Below, piece by piece: positions 1 through 11,827 of a DNA stretch of 64,000 nt. The notes below the pieces were generated by a model. It did no database searches. It saw nothing but the letters and a program-made list of their open reading frames with translations, and was not told the origin of the DNA. The translations under genes and the position numbers were made by a program. This DNA is from Lunularia cruciata (taxonomy: Eukaryota > Streptophyta > Marchantiopsida > Lunulariales > Lunulariaceae). Position 1 is the first letter of the stretch. Each line of letters starts with the position of its first letter. The stretch covers positions 9,925,001-9,989,000 of the forward strand of contig OX419756.1 in NCBI GenBank assembly GCA_948567375.1, in the 5' to 3' direction.

Positions 1-927
1 TCGTTAACTTTGACAGCTTCTTTGTGATTTGAGTGTCTTCGTCTCACGTCCACTTACGTTTCAGTCGGCTCTCTCTGTAGAAGTTAGTTCTCTATTCAGT
101 ATTTTCTCTAAACGTTGCAGATTCCAGTACATTAGTGTAGGGGACAAAGCAAAATCGTAAAAAATTATACTTTTTTGAGAATGTTTACTCGAGCTAATTC
201 TGTGCCCTAAGGTTTACATGTGAGTATTTTCATAATCTAAAATTCCAATAAAAAATAACCAGTTACTTCCCTGATACCTTTCTTAATGGTAGTATTCTTC
301 TCCTTGAGGGTGCTATCTTCCCTTCATTAAACCACGGTATGTAGCACACAGAACTATGCTTACATAATACTAAGAACATGGTTAAATAGTTTCCATTATA
401 CATTTGTAAAATATCAACTCATGAAAATCAGCCACAGTCCAAAAAACTCACTGAGGGTCAAGTCAGCTACCTAAATAGTAATTGTACTTTGTATTAATTG
501 ACTTGAATTTATGTTTAAAAAAAACACTCGATGGTATAATTATTACATTGAGGTGAAACATAGAATACTAATCTTGTTTGAAACTAACACAATTGAGTAA
601 GGTTATCTAAATAAGATTTAGAAGTATGATAACTCACTTGGGATATATTGATAAGGTATGAGTACATAATTCCAACGTAATAATAAATTAGAATGGAATA
701 GCATAGTGATCTTCCATAATAATTCAATAACTTTCTACAAGGAAAGCTATTTAACCTTGACTAAGTGGAACGACAATCTTTTAGAGATAATATAGAGAAG
801 ACCAGAAATAATATAACTTATTATTACTTGAATCAAGCAAAGTTATTTGACGATGACCTCAAAATCTCATTAATTACTTGAGATGATATCAAAGTTATTT
901 TAAGATGATTGACATTGCGTTATTCAC
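1..927. other. No gene recognised; AT-rich flank
   Basis: No open frame or known domain stands out. The first 130 bases carry several CpG dinucleotides and resemble the block at 33.8-47.3 kb more than the AT-rich sequence that follows. From about 590 to 930 short motifs of the type 'attacttgagatgat' recur loosely. If the family L LTR that starts at 928 were complete, its first 900 bases would lie here, but I do not see them, so that LTR is truncated or replaced. Confidence 0.5.
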
Positions 928-2245
928 TTGAGATTCAGTTTTGGATCAATCTCAAATCAGAGCTGGTTGATTGAAGTTGAAGCTCTTGAGATGTAAAATG
1001 ATGGAAAAGAGCTAATGATCAGGTTTGGAGTTTTGGTCACTCCCCAAGTTGTGTTTTGAGATACCTTATGAAAATTTTCAATCTTGTTGTTGGTGTGCAC
1101 CTTTTTGTGAAGGTTTCATGTGAATTATTCAAATAGAGAATTTAGAGTCTTGGATCAAGTATACTTGGGTTTGCAGAGTTCACAAGTTAGCTCAGCTCAA
1201 GAATTGATCCATATCTAGGGATTGGGGTTGGATTAGGTAATCAAAATTTGCAGAGTGTTAACCAAGAGCACAATCAACTACTATGGAAAATTTAGTTGGC
1301 TTTGGACTCATAGAGAGTGAGATTTGATCAACAAGTTTTACTCAAAAGACTATCGTTAGCTCGGAGGAGCATTTCTTTCTTCAATCCTAATTGAATGTCA
1401 ATTCTCTCACTTCTGTGACTATGATTGAGAGTTCAGATTTACAGAGTGTTTTTTGAGGATCAAGTGTACATCTGATTTAGAAATCAAGGGAAAGTTGGCA
1501 AGAACCAAGGGCAAAACCCTAAAATAGGGATTTTGAAATAAGGTGAGAGTTGCAAAAACCTGGCCAACTCTGAGAGCTTGTTAGGAGAGTTTTAGTGATC
1601 TGGTTGAAGTCTATTTTATATCATTGCAAAGCTTATCTCACAGGATTTTTATTGAATTCTATAACACTTGAATCCAAGCTTTACAAAAAGAGTTATGTTC
1701 ATATGAGCTGCAGATAGTTTTCCCCATCAAGAAGACATAGGAAATCCCAACATGGAGTAGGAATTTGTTAAAGATCTGAAGTAGAGCTTGGAGGAAAGTT
1801 GGAGTATAGGTTGAAATTAGCTTGATGAAAAAGCACAAAGGCTTTGAAGCTCTTTTCCAACAAAAAGCATAGAGAGTTATTGCCACATTCCTATGATTGG
1901 ATCCTCTCTGTGCTTGCATGCTTGTTTGTACGCCCAATTGGTTTGGATTGGTGTGCGGGCATTGTGCTTAGGTTCTTTCCTTCTAGGAGTGCTGTATATT
2001 TCTCCTTGGTAATGTTGGAAGTGATGACTAGCAGACCAAGAGTGCATGTTGTGATGACAGGTTAGGTTGCACTTCACTACCCTACCTGATAGCAAGAATA
2101 CTAGTTATGAGAGTGGAGGGTTTTGACTTTTAGATAACACGTGTATTCAGACAAGTAGTTATAGGTTTACCTATAACCTCTAATCTGCAATCTCCACAGC
2201 TAGGCACCTTGTGTGTTCCTAGAGAGAAAAAAGAAAAGTACAACA
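928..2245 (+). repeat. Family L LTR-like repeat, 5'-truncated copy
   Basis: On the minus strand this stretch matches the first 1.3 kb of the 2.2-kb units at 49090 and 59135, including the blocks around 1900-2090 and 2150-2245. In the plus orientation it ends in ACAACA at 2245, the same terminus as the units read on their minus strand. Those units run TGTTGT...ACAACA, which is LTR-like (TG...CA). The plus strand is taken as sense because coiled-coil coding sequence follows on that strand. The left 0.9 kb of the unit is missing. Divergence from the other copies is clearly higher than between the two units at 49-61 kb. Confidence 0.65.
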
Positions 2246-4654
2246 TTGGTGCATAATGAGAATGTGACCAAACACATTTTGTAGTTGAACTTATTTTAAT
2301 TTTGTTCCATAAGGCTTACAAAGAGGCTATTCCAAAAAAATAAACCACTCTAATATGAGGAAGCCTTGACATCACAAGTTTTTGTGGAATGATGGTGGTT
2401 GTGATGCCTTTCCACAAAATACAAAACTCCACTAATTTCCATTGCCATTTCAACATCACGGGAAAAGATGCAAATGTTGCCAAAGAACCATTGGTGACCA
2501 TTTTACGCTTGGTGTCATAAGTGCAACCAATAATCAGGACCCTTCACCAACTACCATGATGGAAAAATGATATACACCATCTTGTTGGGACTCTAAAAAG
2601 ACCAACTCCACCTTGCAAGCCAAAAATTTCTGCAATTTCAATTTTCAATTTTCATTTTTCACTTTCCCTATTCTTGCATTTCTCTCTCCATGACTGCCAT
2701 CTCTTGTAACATTTCACAAACACTTCTTGGCAGGGACTGTCAAATTTTGTCATTACTATGAAGAGCACAAGATGCAAAATCATAAAATGGAGTAGGAATT
2801 GCATTATTGCACGAATTGGAATATTCAATCTTGATGGGACAAACTCTTGAGAGAGGAATCAAAGTGAAGAGGAGCAAGGTGGGGAAAATCTTGAGCAAAT
2901 TGCTGAGAGTGTGTCATCAAACTCCTATAGGACATGATGGAAGGTTCTGCCATCATTGTGGCCCCCTTCATTTTCCACTGCTTCACAGGAATGAACCTCT
3001 TGATAGATGAAGATAAGGAGAAGTTCTTGTCCCACCCACATCATCAAGCCTACTTCATCACCTCAGCTTTTCAAAGGAGATCACCAAGTACCATGAGAAA
3101 AAAAGAATATGCCCAAACCAAGAAGTTTGTGCAAGTAGTAGAGACATACAACTCTATTACAATTTGATAAAAGACTCCGGTAGCTCATGCAAAAGTTCAG
3201 GCTTTTAAGAAATGAAAACTACCTCAAGAGTTGGAATCTTTGTCAAAGGATAGGAGGGGGGGGGTGTAAAACCACATCATGCAAATCAACTTAGAGGGAT
3301 ATCCATTTCAAGAACAAGAGGTAGCACATGAACAAAATGCCAAAGTTGCTTAGAGTGTAAAGTCCAGGAGCAAGAAGTCCTTCACACAAATCTCATCTCT
3401 CATAGTGGACAAGAGCAAAGTAGGACCAAATGACAAGGTACAATTTTCACCCATGCTTAACAAAAAAAAATGCATACAACAAGCAAGGAGAAGAAGATAG
3501 TTGTGGAACACATTGCTCCAACCACGGCTCCACTCTTAACTTTGGTAGAAGCTTCACGCTATGAGATGAAATAGAGAATGAAACTAACCTGTCCCATGGT
3601 AGATATTGTCAAGGGCACCAATGACAACAAGGTGGGGATATCTTGCCAAAGCCTGATGAAACTTGAGGAACAAATCCCATCAAGCCTAGTATGCAAAGGA
3701 CAAGTGAACAAGGGTGATTTCATCACCAAGACCATACCTCCAACCAAAAATAACAAGATGGGCAGGAACAAGGAAGTAGCTCTAGCTCACAAAGCAAAGG
3801 AGGCAACCATCTTGGGCCATGATGTGAATCTTGCACCTAAAATAAAGAAGGATCTACAAAGACAATTGGGCAAGGATGTCAATTTTCTGCCTTGGCTTAT
3901 GGTAGCCTACACTATTCACTTAGTAATGCTGGCAATGGAGGCATTGGAAGAGCTTTTGCCAATATACCAAAAGTTAGATCCAAAAATTAAAGGAACCAAT
4001 GGCCCTCATCTGCCACTTGCATCACTTTCTCCAAACTTAAACAAAAAAAAGGACAAGGAAAGTGAGAGGTGCCTAGAGGAGTTCCAAAGGGAGGAATTAA
4101 AATGGCAATAGGAGTATGAAAAGCTAATCCATGGCCTAAAGAAGGAGGTTGACGACTATAGCCTACAGGTCTTCCACCAAAGAACTGAGCATGAGGAGGA
4201 GATAGAAAATTTAAGAAGACAAACTTGTAGTGCTACAAACTGAGTTAGAGATGGCACATGTGGAAGAAAAGGCAGTGGAGCCTAGATACAACAATCTGAA
4301 GTAGTTGATTGACATCTACATCTCCAATCTATCTACCAATCTAAAACAAGAATAAGAAAAGATGTTTGAGCAAGACAAGCAGATTTGTCAAGAGATGACC
4401 AAGACTTGAGTGCCAAAAAAACAAAACTAGAGGACAAATAATTTAGCCTCCTCACCATTTTTAGTCATAGAACCACTCAAGTACTTTGTTAGTTGAAATG
4501 CAAGGCCAAAAAAAACCTTCCAACAAATAAAGGCAAAGGACATTTTCACTCAAATTGATGCATTGGAGAGGAAGTTGTATTCAAAGAAGCAACTCAATTC
4601 ATTGTCTACAAAGCTCTAGAGCCACACTTATGCCAAGTTCAAGGAGACTTGGTC
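2246..4654 (+). pseudogene. Coiled-coil gag-like remnant downstream of family L LTR
   Basis: This follows directly after the LTR-like end at 2245, and a TGG at 2247 could start a primer-binding site (weak). Open pieces lie at 2807-3010, 2934-3167 and 3578-4111. The last (177 aa) is lysine-rich and leads, past an in-frame TAG, into a heptad-like Glu/Lys/Leu-rich stretch to about 4250 and again at 4320-4650 with several stops and frame changes. The reading continues across the copy 1 insertion: sequence before 4655 and after 11828 joins as ...K-E-T-W-S-T-F. A similar charged helix-rich stretch occurs at 19.5-20.4 kb. No domain is recognised. A decayed gag of a large LTR element is the best guess; a host pseudogene is possible. 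Confidence 0.4.
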
Positions 4655-5345
4655 TATGAGCTGGCTTATCTCTCACTCAAGATGAACCTATGATGGCGAT
4701 TGTGGTAACACACCATGGACTATGAAGGCAAAGGACCCCAACTTCATCATACTCCTCCAAGGCTAACACTCCAAGACTCAAGATATTGCTCACTAGAGAA
4801 CTCAATGAGAGAGATATAGTTGCAAATGAAAGGATGATGAGTACCTCTTCACCCCTGGTTTATATGCTTGTGAAATAGTTATGCACCAAAGTTACTAATG
4901 ACTGGAGTAACTCAAGTTACTAGGCTAAAAGTCAAATAAAGTCAAAAAGCTAAAGGAATATTGATGCTCATGGGAATATTCTCCTAAACATGTGGTCTTA
5001 TCTTGACCCAACCACTAAGTGAAGGATTCCTTCACATGGGCTATACTTGGACCATACAAGAATCCAAAACAAAAAGGCTTATGGGTCAAAGAGTTCTCAA
5101 CTCTTTCCTCAAAGCCAAACAACTAGGAATAATACCAAGTCAACACACTAGAATCCAAAATGGTGATGCTCATCTTTTCTACTTCCTCTAAAGTAAGGTA
5201 TCCTCTATCTTATCTATGACTAACTTTAGCTAATCATGACTAATGTAGAACCATCCTTTATCTTTATATAAATAATATTTCTCAAGAATTTATTATACTT
5301 AACTAAACATCACAATAGCACATACATACACAAATGGGTATTACA
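4655..5345 (-). repeat. 3' LTR of gypsy copy 1
   Basis: It matches the LTRs of copies 2 and 3 over its whole length of 691 bp. On the plus strand it opens with tatgagctggc, where the other copies have tgtgag, and ends gggtattaca. The adjacent 5346-5354 (tttaccgga) is the complement of the degraded polypurine tract. Confidence 0.85.
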
Positions 5346-5355
5346 TTTACCGGAC

Positions 5356-6022
5356 TAAGTTTTCACTTTGTCTTCAAAGTGAAGATTTCTCTACCTTCTA
5401 TGATACAACTTCAACTTATCATGGTTAGTCCTATTGAAGTGTCTTTGTCCCAACTCCTTGAGATCATAAGTGTAATTTCCACACACCTTCTCCATTATAA
5501 AAGGTCCAAAGTACTTAGGCAAAAACTTCTTTTGCACTCTCTTGAATCAAATAGAATCAAAAAATATTAGCCAATAAGCTTCTTTGAAAGGCTCCATATT
5601 CTTCTTGCCTTGCTTCTTGTCATAGCTCTCCTTTTGTTTCCTTTTGGCTTGCTTCACTTGAACCATAGCACTTCTCTTCCAATTCCATGAGTTGATCCTT
5701 CTTTGAATTCTCTACATCACCTCCTTATGTTTTCTTCAATCTCCTATGAATGCTTTGGAAGGTAGGAAGATCAAATTAAGTGAATAGGTAAGGTAGAATC
5801 AATACCATATACCAATTGAAATGGAGAATATTTGGTGGATGTCTTCATAGTTATACTATACTCCCACAAAATTGCATGAATCCTCTTGTCCCAATGATGT
5901 TTAGCTCCTTCCATTTCTACATCTTTGGCCACCATCATGCACAAGGTCTAATTGGTTCTCTCTGCCAAGCTATTAGAATTTGGCTTGTAGGATGTAGTTA
6001 CTCTATGTGTGATCGATAAATG
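5356..6022 (-). pseudogene. Integrase C-terminal part, copy 1
   Basis: Minus-strand translation in shifting frames gives the last third of the family G integrase: the strand around the catalytic Glu region (5940-6020), the stretch reading S-P-F-Q-L-V-Y-G-I near 5810, and the C-terminal module with F-G-P-F and G-N-Y-T-Y-D-L near 5430-5530, ending at a Y-H-R-R-stop. Several stops and indels interrupt it. Identification rests on comparison with copy 3 (55838-56470). Confidence 0.7.
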
Positions 6023-6755
6023 TCATAGCATAATTGTAGTAATGCTTCTTGTAAACTCTCTTCCTCTATCAAAAATCAACTCCAAAGGGCATTCAAACCT
6101 AGTGATAATGTATTCATAGAGAAGTATACCAACTTCATCTTCATTCTTGTCCCTCAATGGTCTAGCTTCAATCCACTTGTTAAGGTAATCAATAACTACC
6201 ACAATGTACCAATTTTTCCTTGGGGTTCTATTGAGAGGACATAAAAAATCAATTCCCCACCTCTCAAAAGGTCCTAGCAATAGAATTGATCTAAGTAGAG
6301 GAGTGGAAGTAACCTTTCTAGCAAAAGCTTGAAAAACATGACTTTTTGCAATAATCAAGACAATCCTTGAAAATCCCTCTCCAATGGTAACCTACATCTA
6401 GAATTTTGAAAGCAATTACCTTTCTTGCAAAGTGTCCTCTACACATTAAACCTTCATGAAACTCCTTTATGAGTAGGATAGACTCTTCTTTACCCATTAC
6501 TCTTTGAAGTAGACAATCTGCTCTTTGGTGAAAAAGAATATCCTCCATCATTCTGTAAGGTTTAGATCTTGCTGCAAGGGCCTTCCTCTCCCTATCATGC
6601 ATCCCTTCTGGATAGTTACCTCTTGTAACAAAGTACACAATCTCCTTGTACTCCATTGAAACCTCTTGAGTGATTGAGATTGTCATGAGCTCCTCATCCA
6701 AGAAGGGATCATCATATGGCTCATCTCCATCATGATCATAGATCCTAGATAACAA
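6023..6755 (-). pseudogene. Integrase zinc domain and catalytic core, copy 1
   Basis: Two overlapping frames (6318-6755 and 6023-6358) cover the integrase N-terminus and core. The first has the His pair of the HHCC domain (H-E-G and G-H-F) but a few bases are lost in the Cys pair, which shifts the frame. The second has the first catalytic Asp in W-G-I-D-F and the second in F-D-R-G-R-E-F, then a TGA also present at the same place in copy 3. Retroviral-type integrases join cDNA ends to target DNA in the nucleus. This copy is inactive. Confidence 0.8.
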
Positions 6756-6834
6756 ATTTGCATTTGTATTTATTTCTTTCTTGGCCTATCCTTAATGGTG
6801 ATGTCATACTCAGACAAGAGTATTATCCACCTTG

Positions 6835-7650
6835 TTAGTCTCCATTGTCTTCCAAAATCACCATGTAATCTACACCCTTCTTCATATAGATGGTCAATGT
6901 ATAAACCTTGTTGGAAAATGAGAAGATGCACCTCTTATAGTATCCAACCATCCCCAAGAATTGGCATACCCTTTTCAAGCTTGAAGGGAATGGAAGGTTT
7001 GAGATTTTCCTCACTTTCTCAAGATCAACTACTATTCTATCTTTGGAGATGATGTGCTCCAAAAGTAGACCTTCTTCACATCCAAAAATGCACTTCTCTA
7101 GGTTGAGTGATGCATTTGCCTCATCCAAGAATTGCAAGACCTTGATTAGGTGCTCAAAGTGCTCTTCCTTGCTCCCATAGATACAAAAGTCATCACTGAA
7201 GTCTCTCACAAATTTCTCAATGAAAGGTTTAGATACCTTATTCATGAACCGTTGGAATGTGGTTGGGGCATTGCAAAGCCTAAAAGGCATGACCTTGAAA
7301 TCATAAGTTCCCAAAGGTGTGGTGAATGTGGTGAGTTGTTGATGCTCTAGTGCAATCTTGATTTGGTTATATCCACTATAACCATCTCCAAAACTATACC
7401 TCTTATGACCAACAACCTTCTCCAAGATCTCATGAATGAATGGCAAAGTGTAGTAGTCCTTCTTGGTAACAATGTTGAACTCCTTGTAATCCACACATAC
7501 ACGAAGCTTGCCATTCTTTTTCTTCACAATCACAAATGGAGACACCCATTCTGAATTCTCCACTTGAAAGATAAATCCAACCTCCTTGAGCTTATCAATC
7601 TCCTCCTTCCCACCAAAGCTATTGGTAAGCTATTGCAATGTTCCTTTTAG
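6835..7650 (-). pseudogene. Reverse transcriptase, copy 1
   Basis: The 242-aa frame at 6835-7563 spans most of the gypsy RT: V-C-V-D-Y-K motif, F-G-D-G-Y-S-G-Y-N with the first catalytic Asp, and F-S-D-D-F in place of the family's F-I-D-D-F, so the Asp pair is kept. The thumb and connection follow (F-L-G-M-V-G-Y-Y). The frame then jumps from the sequence before RNase H directly to the sequence after it, a deletion of about 350 bp relative to copy 3 (54660-55010). The RT N-terminus continues in a shifted frame above 7563. Confidence 0.85.
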
Positions 7651-8584
7651 CGGACTGGTCTTGCATGTGACTCCACCTCTATCTTGTGCTCCTCTAAGGT
7701 GATTTCTTTTAGATCTCTGTAACTAAAAGCAAACACATGGATGAACTTGCGGAAAATCTTCTCAAAGCTTACTTTCTCCTCTTTGATAACATTTGGACCA
7801 TACTTGAGAGTAGATAACCTCCTCTCTAGCTCCTCAAGGGTCAATGGTGATTTATCTCTAAAAAACCTTTGGCTTAGGTGCAAGATCCATAGCACACAAG
7901 GGATACACATCTGAATTAGATTCAAATTCATCTTCCTCCATGGAAGTCTCCTCTTCCATACGTGTGTCCACATCTGGAACTCCTTCAGAATCTGATTCCC
8001 AATAATCAAAAGATGGTGCATTTGAATGTGAAGTGCTGGTGGTGTTAGTCACCGGAATTGTGAATTTATGGTTTGATGGTCCCATCCTCAAGTACCTTTT
8101 GTGCCATTGATCAGTTGTGTGTGTTGCTCTTGACCATAGCCTCCCAAGAAGTAAGTCATAGCTTGAACCCTTCAAGACTTGGAAAGTCATGAGATTTTGA
8201 ACTCCCGTAACTAAAACTACCACCTTATCCACCACCCCATTGATACTAGAGCTTGCTTTCCTTTCCCTCTTGCTCCTTGTAGAACTCAAACCACCTGTAA
8301 ATTCCTATCTCAAAGTAAGATTCAAAGCAATTAGTTGACCCTGTGATGTTAGCCTTATGACTACCAATATCCTCCAAGGCATTGTAGTTCCATTGTTGCT
8401 TTGAGATCAAGAAGTCCTCCATCCCCAACTTCTTCCTTGGAGTCTTTGTTGTGGATGGTGTTGAAGAACTTGTGTGAGTGCTCTTAGTAGACATAAGAGT
8501 ATCTTGGCTAGGAGTAAATCCTTGAGAAGAGTGCACATCCTCTGCAAAATGAGCTCTCTTCTTCTCTTGTGCCAAAAGATACAA
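7651..8584 (-). pseudogene. Gag C-terminal tail, acidic linker; protease core deleted
   Basis: The frames at 8246-8584, 7858-8289 and 7647-8021 correspond to copy 3 from about 52690 to 53860. A Ser/Thr-rich tail and K-K-L-G-M-E-D-F-L are followed by a jump over the protease core, then the V-Q-N-L-M-T-F-Q-V-L-K strand and D-L-L-L-G-R of the protease end, then a Glu-rich linker towards RT. The missing piece equals 219 bp of copy 3 (53047-53265), flanked there by two near-identical 12-mers (ggggtgRtggat). The reading frame is kept across the gap. Confidence 0.75.
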
Positions 8585-9650
8585 TGAAGACCTTTGGAGT
8601 TTGAGAACCCCCCTTTTTAATACTTGCTCTCAACCACATCTATGGATTCTATCTCCTTACCTTTGTTTGGATTAGGAGCCACTTGGGTTTCAATCCCTCC
8701 CTCCTTCTTTCCCTTTATTGGCTCTTTCATAACCCCTTCCTCCATAGTAGGTGGAACTTGGGTAATTCCTTTGGATATGACTTCTTCCTCCACAACCCAA
8801 AATTTCTCTCATTGAAATTGTTGGTTGGTTAGCCTCCTCTGTATTGATAATGTTTATAACTCCTAGGCCCTCTCCCCATATTTTGATTCACCTCTCTCTT
8901 CTCCTATAGTTGCACTACATTGATCTTGGGATTTGCAAGTTGTCTGTGATGGTTTGAAGTGGATCCTTTGGTAGAGATGCAAGAACAGGAGCAATTAATA
9001 CTTGTGGTGCAACCCTTTCCACCAAAGTATCAAAAGTTCCACCATACTTTTAACCTTGAGGAAGATGCATAACTTCTTTCACCACCTAATCACTCTCATC
9101 CCCTTCCAAACTCTTATCCATATGAATTGTGATCTTGATAGCTTCAACCTTGGAAGAAGGTTTTTCATATCTCACCTGCTTCTAATTTGTGGTCTCAAAT
9201 CTTGCATAAAATTCTTGGTGAGCATAGCCCATATGCTAATCATAGTAGTCTCCATATCATTCCCACCCTTCTTCAACACTATGAAAAATCTGGACTCTAA
9301 CTTTTCCACTCTTTCCACATAGACTCTCACTTTCTCTCCATCTCCTTGCTTGAGGAAGGTAACTTCACTCATCAGTCTCTCATAACTCTCATATGAAAGA
9401 AAGTTTTCAATAAGTGCTGAAGTCAAACTCTCCCAAGACTCTTCTTGCACATCTCTCCTCTCTTTTGGTATTCTGACTCATACCATGTAAGTGCTCCATC
9501 CTCAAAGATATCTGGTAATAATGAAGCCCACTCATTCTTCCTCCTCTCATTGCTTCTTATGCAAGTTCTCTTGAAGTCTCTCACAAAGACCTTCACATCT
9601 TCTCCATCTTTTCCAAAGAAAATTGGAAGTTTCCCCATCTTACCCCTCAT
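8585..9650 (-). pseudogene. Gag capsid region and zinc knuckle, copy 1
   Basis: Frames at 9423-9650 and 9172-9450 give the gag N-terminus (M-G-K-L-P-I-F-F near 9640, then the W-A-S-L-L-P-D and L-T-W-Y-E-S motifs typical of Ty3-type gag) and the following helix-rich capsid part. Sequence from 9170 to 8600 retains the knuckle region in several frames with stops. The start matches copy 3 at 51643. Confidence 0.8.
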
Positions 9651-10019
9651 TATCTTTCTTTTCTTTCAAAATTATTTTTTTCCCTTTTCTTTTCTCTCAC
9701 TCTATAACTAATAGAGTATGAACATGACTAACACCATTTGAGAGTAATCCACCCTTGGCAACACATAAGTTTCAGGTTGCTCCAAGATTTCTATAGCAAC
9801 ATCAAATCCTAGAGTGCATATTAATTGAACCCTCATGGATAGTTTATCCATAAGTTGAAAGATTATCTCCATCATTAATCTTAAGAACTAGCTCATGAAG
9901 GTGGTAGTATTTTTGTAGCTATACTAAGACTCTCTCCAAGATCCTTCACCAAAGTCTCCAAAAGTACTTTAAATCCACTACACTCATGTCCTTTTGGAAG
10001 TCATTCCACTCCACAAACC

Positions 10020-10585
10020 TCACACGACTCCTTGGTCTTAGATCTTTTCCTTCCCAATCTTGGTGAAGAAGGTCCAACATGCAAACCCAAGTCAAGTAAG
10101 CATCTCCTTTCCCTCAATCTCTTGCTCTCAAAGGTCAATAGACATGAACTTGCCTTATGTCCCTTCTCTCCACATAAAAAACACTTAGACTCACTCTTTC
10201 CTCCAAGTAGTGTATGTTTTTGGATCCTCTCAACGCTCTATTCAAATTCTATTGTAAACTCTCTTTCCTCAAATGAACCCCTACAATCACTTCAAACCCT
10301 TGGGGAACCTTGCATAGCCTCAATTTCCACTCTTGGTGACCCTCCATGTTCCCAAGATGAGTCTAAACACTCAAATATGCTTTTTGTTGCTCTTACACTC
10401 TTCATGCATGAGATCCCAACTATGTAGAATTGACCCTTTCTCACAATGTCACTCAAGCCTCTTAATTGGTATATCATAGTCCTTTGCAATTCTGCACACT
10501 TGATTACAATTCTAGGTTGTCCCTCCTTGAAAATTTTAGATCTTTTCATTGAGCCATTTGGCCTAGGTACCTTTCTATTCAGCAC
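10020..10585 (-). pseudogene. Upstream zinc-knuckle ORF, copy 1
   Basis: A 97-aa frame (10292-10585) ends at a stop after G-S-P-R-V, exactly where copies 2 and 3 end. The second, shifted frame continues downward with C-F-L-C-G-E-K-G-H-K-A-S-S-C, an intact CX2CX4HX4C knuckle near 10135-10180, and C-E-V-C...L-P-K-G-H-E-C near 9985-10030 with one stop (gga to tga) inside. This lies upstream of gag and is separate from gag's own knuckle. Its role is unknown; RNA binding is inferred from the knuckle. Confidence 0.65.
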
Positions 10586-11142
10586 ATATATTTCAGTTTT
10601 GGTCTGAGAACCACCCCTTTCATTTTAAAAAGTCATAATTCTCTATGCAAGAATGATCTTTCTAATTTTTGTACCAAAAGGTAAAATACAATACACTAAA
10701 AGTTTCAAAACAATCCATTGAAAACTAAAGAAATGGCAGACTCTATACAATTTTCTAGAGAGCATGTAGTTACGGGGAGCAGTTTACTAGAGAGTATAAT
10801 AGCTCTCACAATAATTTTAAGTGTGCTAATTGAAAGATAACCCAATTTATAATATGCAAGAATTTCAAGTCCATGTCTCAAACTTGAAATTTTGCACAAA
10901 ATTAGTGTCATCCCCAAAATTTTCAATCCACCTCACACAATTTCTCCAAATGCTCTTATGTGTACAAGATATAAAAATCACCTTAAAGGCATCATAATGA
11001 ACTATAGGGTATACAAATGGGTCTTGGTTCTCTAACATAAGTTCAGCCCTCTCCTCCCCTAAAGTTCTCTCCAAGTGAACTCTCATAGCCTCCCTTCTGT
11101 CTAATATAGAATTGTATATGGAATGTTATCTTGCCTTCTAGA
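10586..11142 (-). other. Leader and ORF0 region, copy 1
   Basis: Between PBS and the zinc-knuckle ORF. The frame at 10865-11086 holds A-E-L-M-L-E-N-Q-D-P-F-V-Y-P-I-V-H-Y-D, also readable in copies 2 and 3, so a short protein right after the PBS was probably encoded. The segment 10600-10860 has no clear frame. Confidence 0.4.
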
Positions 11143-11167
11143 GAGGTCTTGAAAATGGAACCACAAA
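11143..11167 (-). other. Primer-binding site, copy 1 (degraded)
   Basis: In sense orientation the LTR is followed by TGGTTCCATTTTC, a damaged form of the family site TGGTTCCGTTGCCGGGAC. That resembles the complement of plant tRNA-Asp 3' ends (TGGCGCCGTTGCCGGGGA) with differences; the tRNA assignment is inference. Confidence 0.5.
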
Positions 11168-11827
11168 TGTGAGTTGCCTGTCTCTCACTTAGGATGAACC
11201 TCTGATGGTTATTGTGGTAACGCACCACGGATTATGAAGGCAAAGAACCCCAACTCCATCATACTCCTCCAAGGCTAACATTCCAAGACTCAAGACATTG
11301 CTCACTAGAGAATTCAATGAGAAAGAGATAGTTGCAAATGAAAAGATGATGAGTACCTCTTCACCCCTTGTTTATATACTTGTGAAATAGTTACGTAGCA
11401 AATTTACTAATTACTAGAGTAACTCAAGTTATTAGGCTAAAAGTCAAAAAAAGAAAAAATCTTCTCCTAAGCATGTGGTCTTATCTTGATCCAACCACTA
11501 AGTAAAGGATTTTTTTTACATGGGCTATCCATGGACTATACAAGAATCCAAAAAATAAATTTGTGAGTCCAAGAGTTCTCAACTCTTTCCTCAAAGCAAA
11601 ACACCTAGGAATAATACAAAGTCAACACATTAGAATCCAAAATAGTGGTGCTCATCTTTTCCACTTCCTCTAATGTAAGGTATCTTCTATCTTAGCTATG
11701 ACTAACTTTAGCTAATCATGACTAATGTAGAACCATCCTTTATCTTTATATAAACAATATTTCTCAAGAATTTATTATACTTAGCTAAATATCACAATAG
11801 CACATACATGTAGAAATGGGTGTTACA
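11168..11827 (-). repeat. 5' LTR of gypsy copy 1
   Basis: 660 bp, plus-strand ends tgtgagttgcc and gggtgttaca. A TATA box in sense orientation lies at 11371-11378 (complement of tttatata), at the same place as in the other family G LTRs. It differs from the 3' LTR at many positions, including a deletion of some 30 bp near 11455, consistent with an old insertion. Confidence 0.85.
11371..11378 (-). promoter_or_regulatory. TATA box of family G LTR
   Basis: tatataaa on the minus strand, conserved at the same position in copies 2 and 3 (27917-27924 and 49863-49870). It would place the RNA start, and so the U3/R border, about 30 bp further in sense direction. Confidence 0.5.

Larger units (their letters stand above)
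4655..11827 (-). mobile_element. Ty3/gypsy family G copy 1, degraded
   Basis: The element reads from right to left: 5' LTR 11168-11827, PBS, upstream zinc-knuckle region, gag, RT, integrase, 3' LTR 4655-5345. It is non-chromoviral: integrase ends in a GPF-type module and no chromodomain follows. Two large internal deletions are visible against copy 3: an in-frame one of about 219 bp removing the protease active site (near 8230), and one of about 350 bp removing RNase H (near 6840). Numerous frameshifts are present, so it cannot be autonomous. Flanks are ggtc (4651-4654) and agtc (11828-11831), an imperfect 4-bp TSD. Confidence 0.9.
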
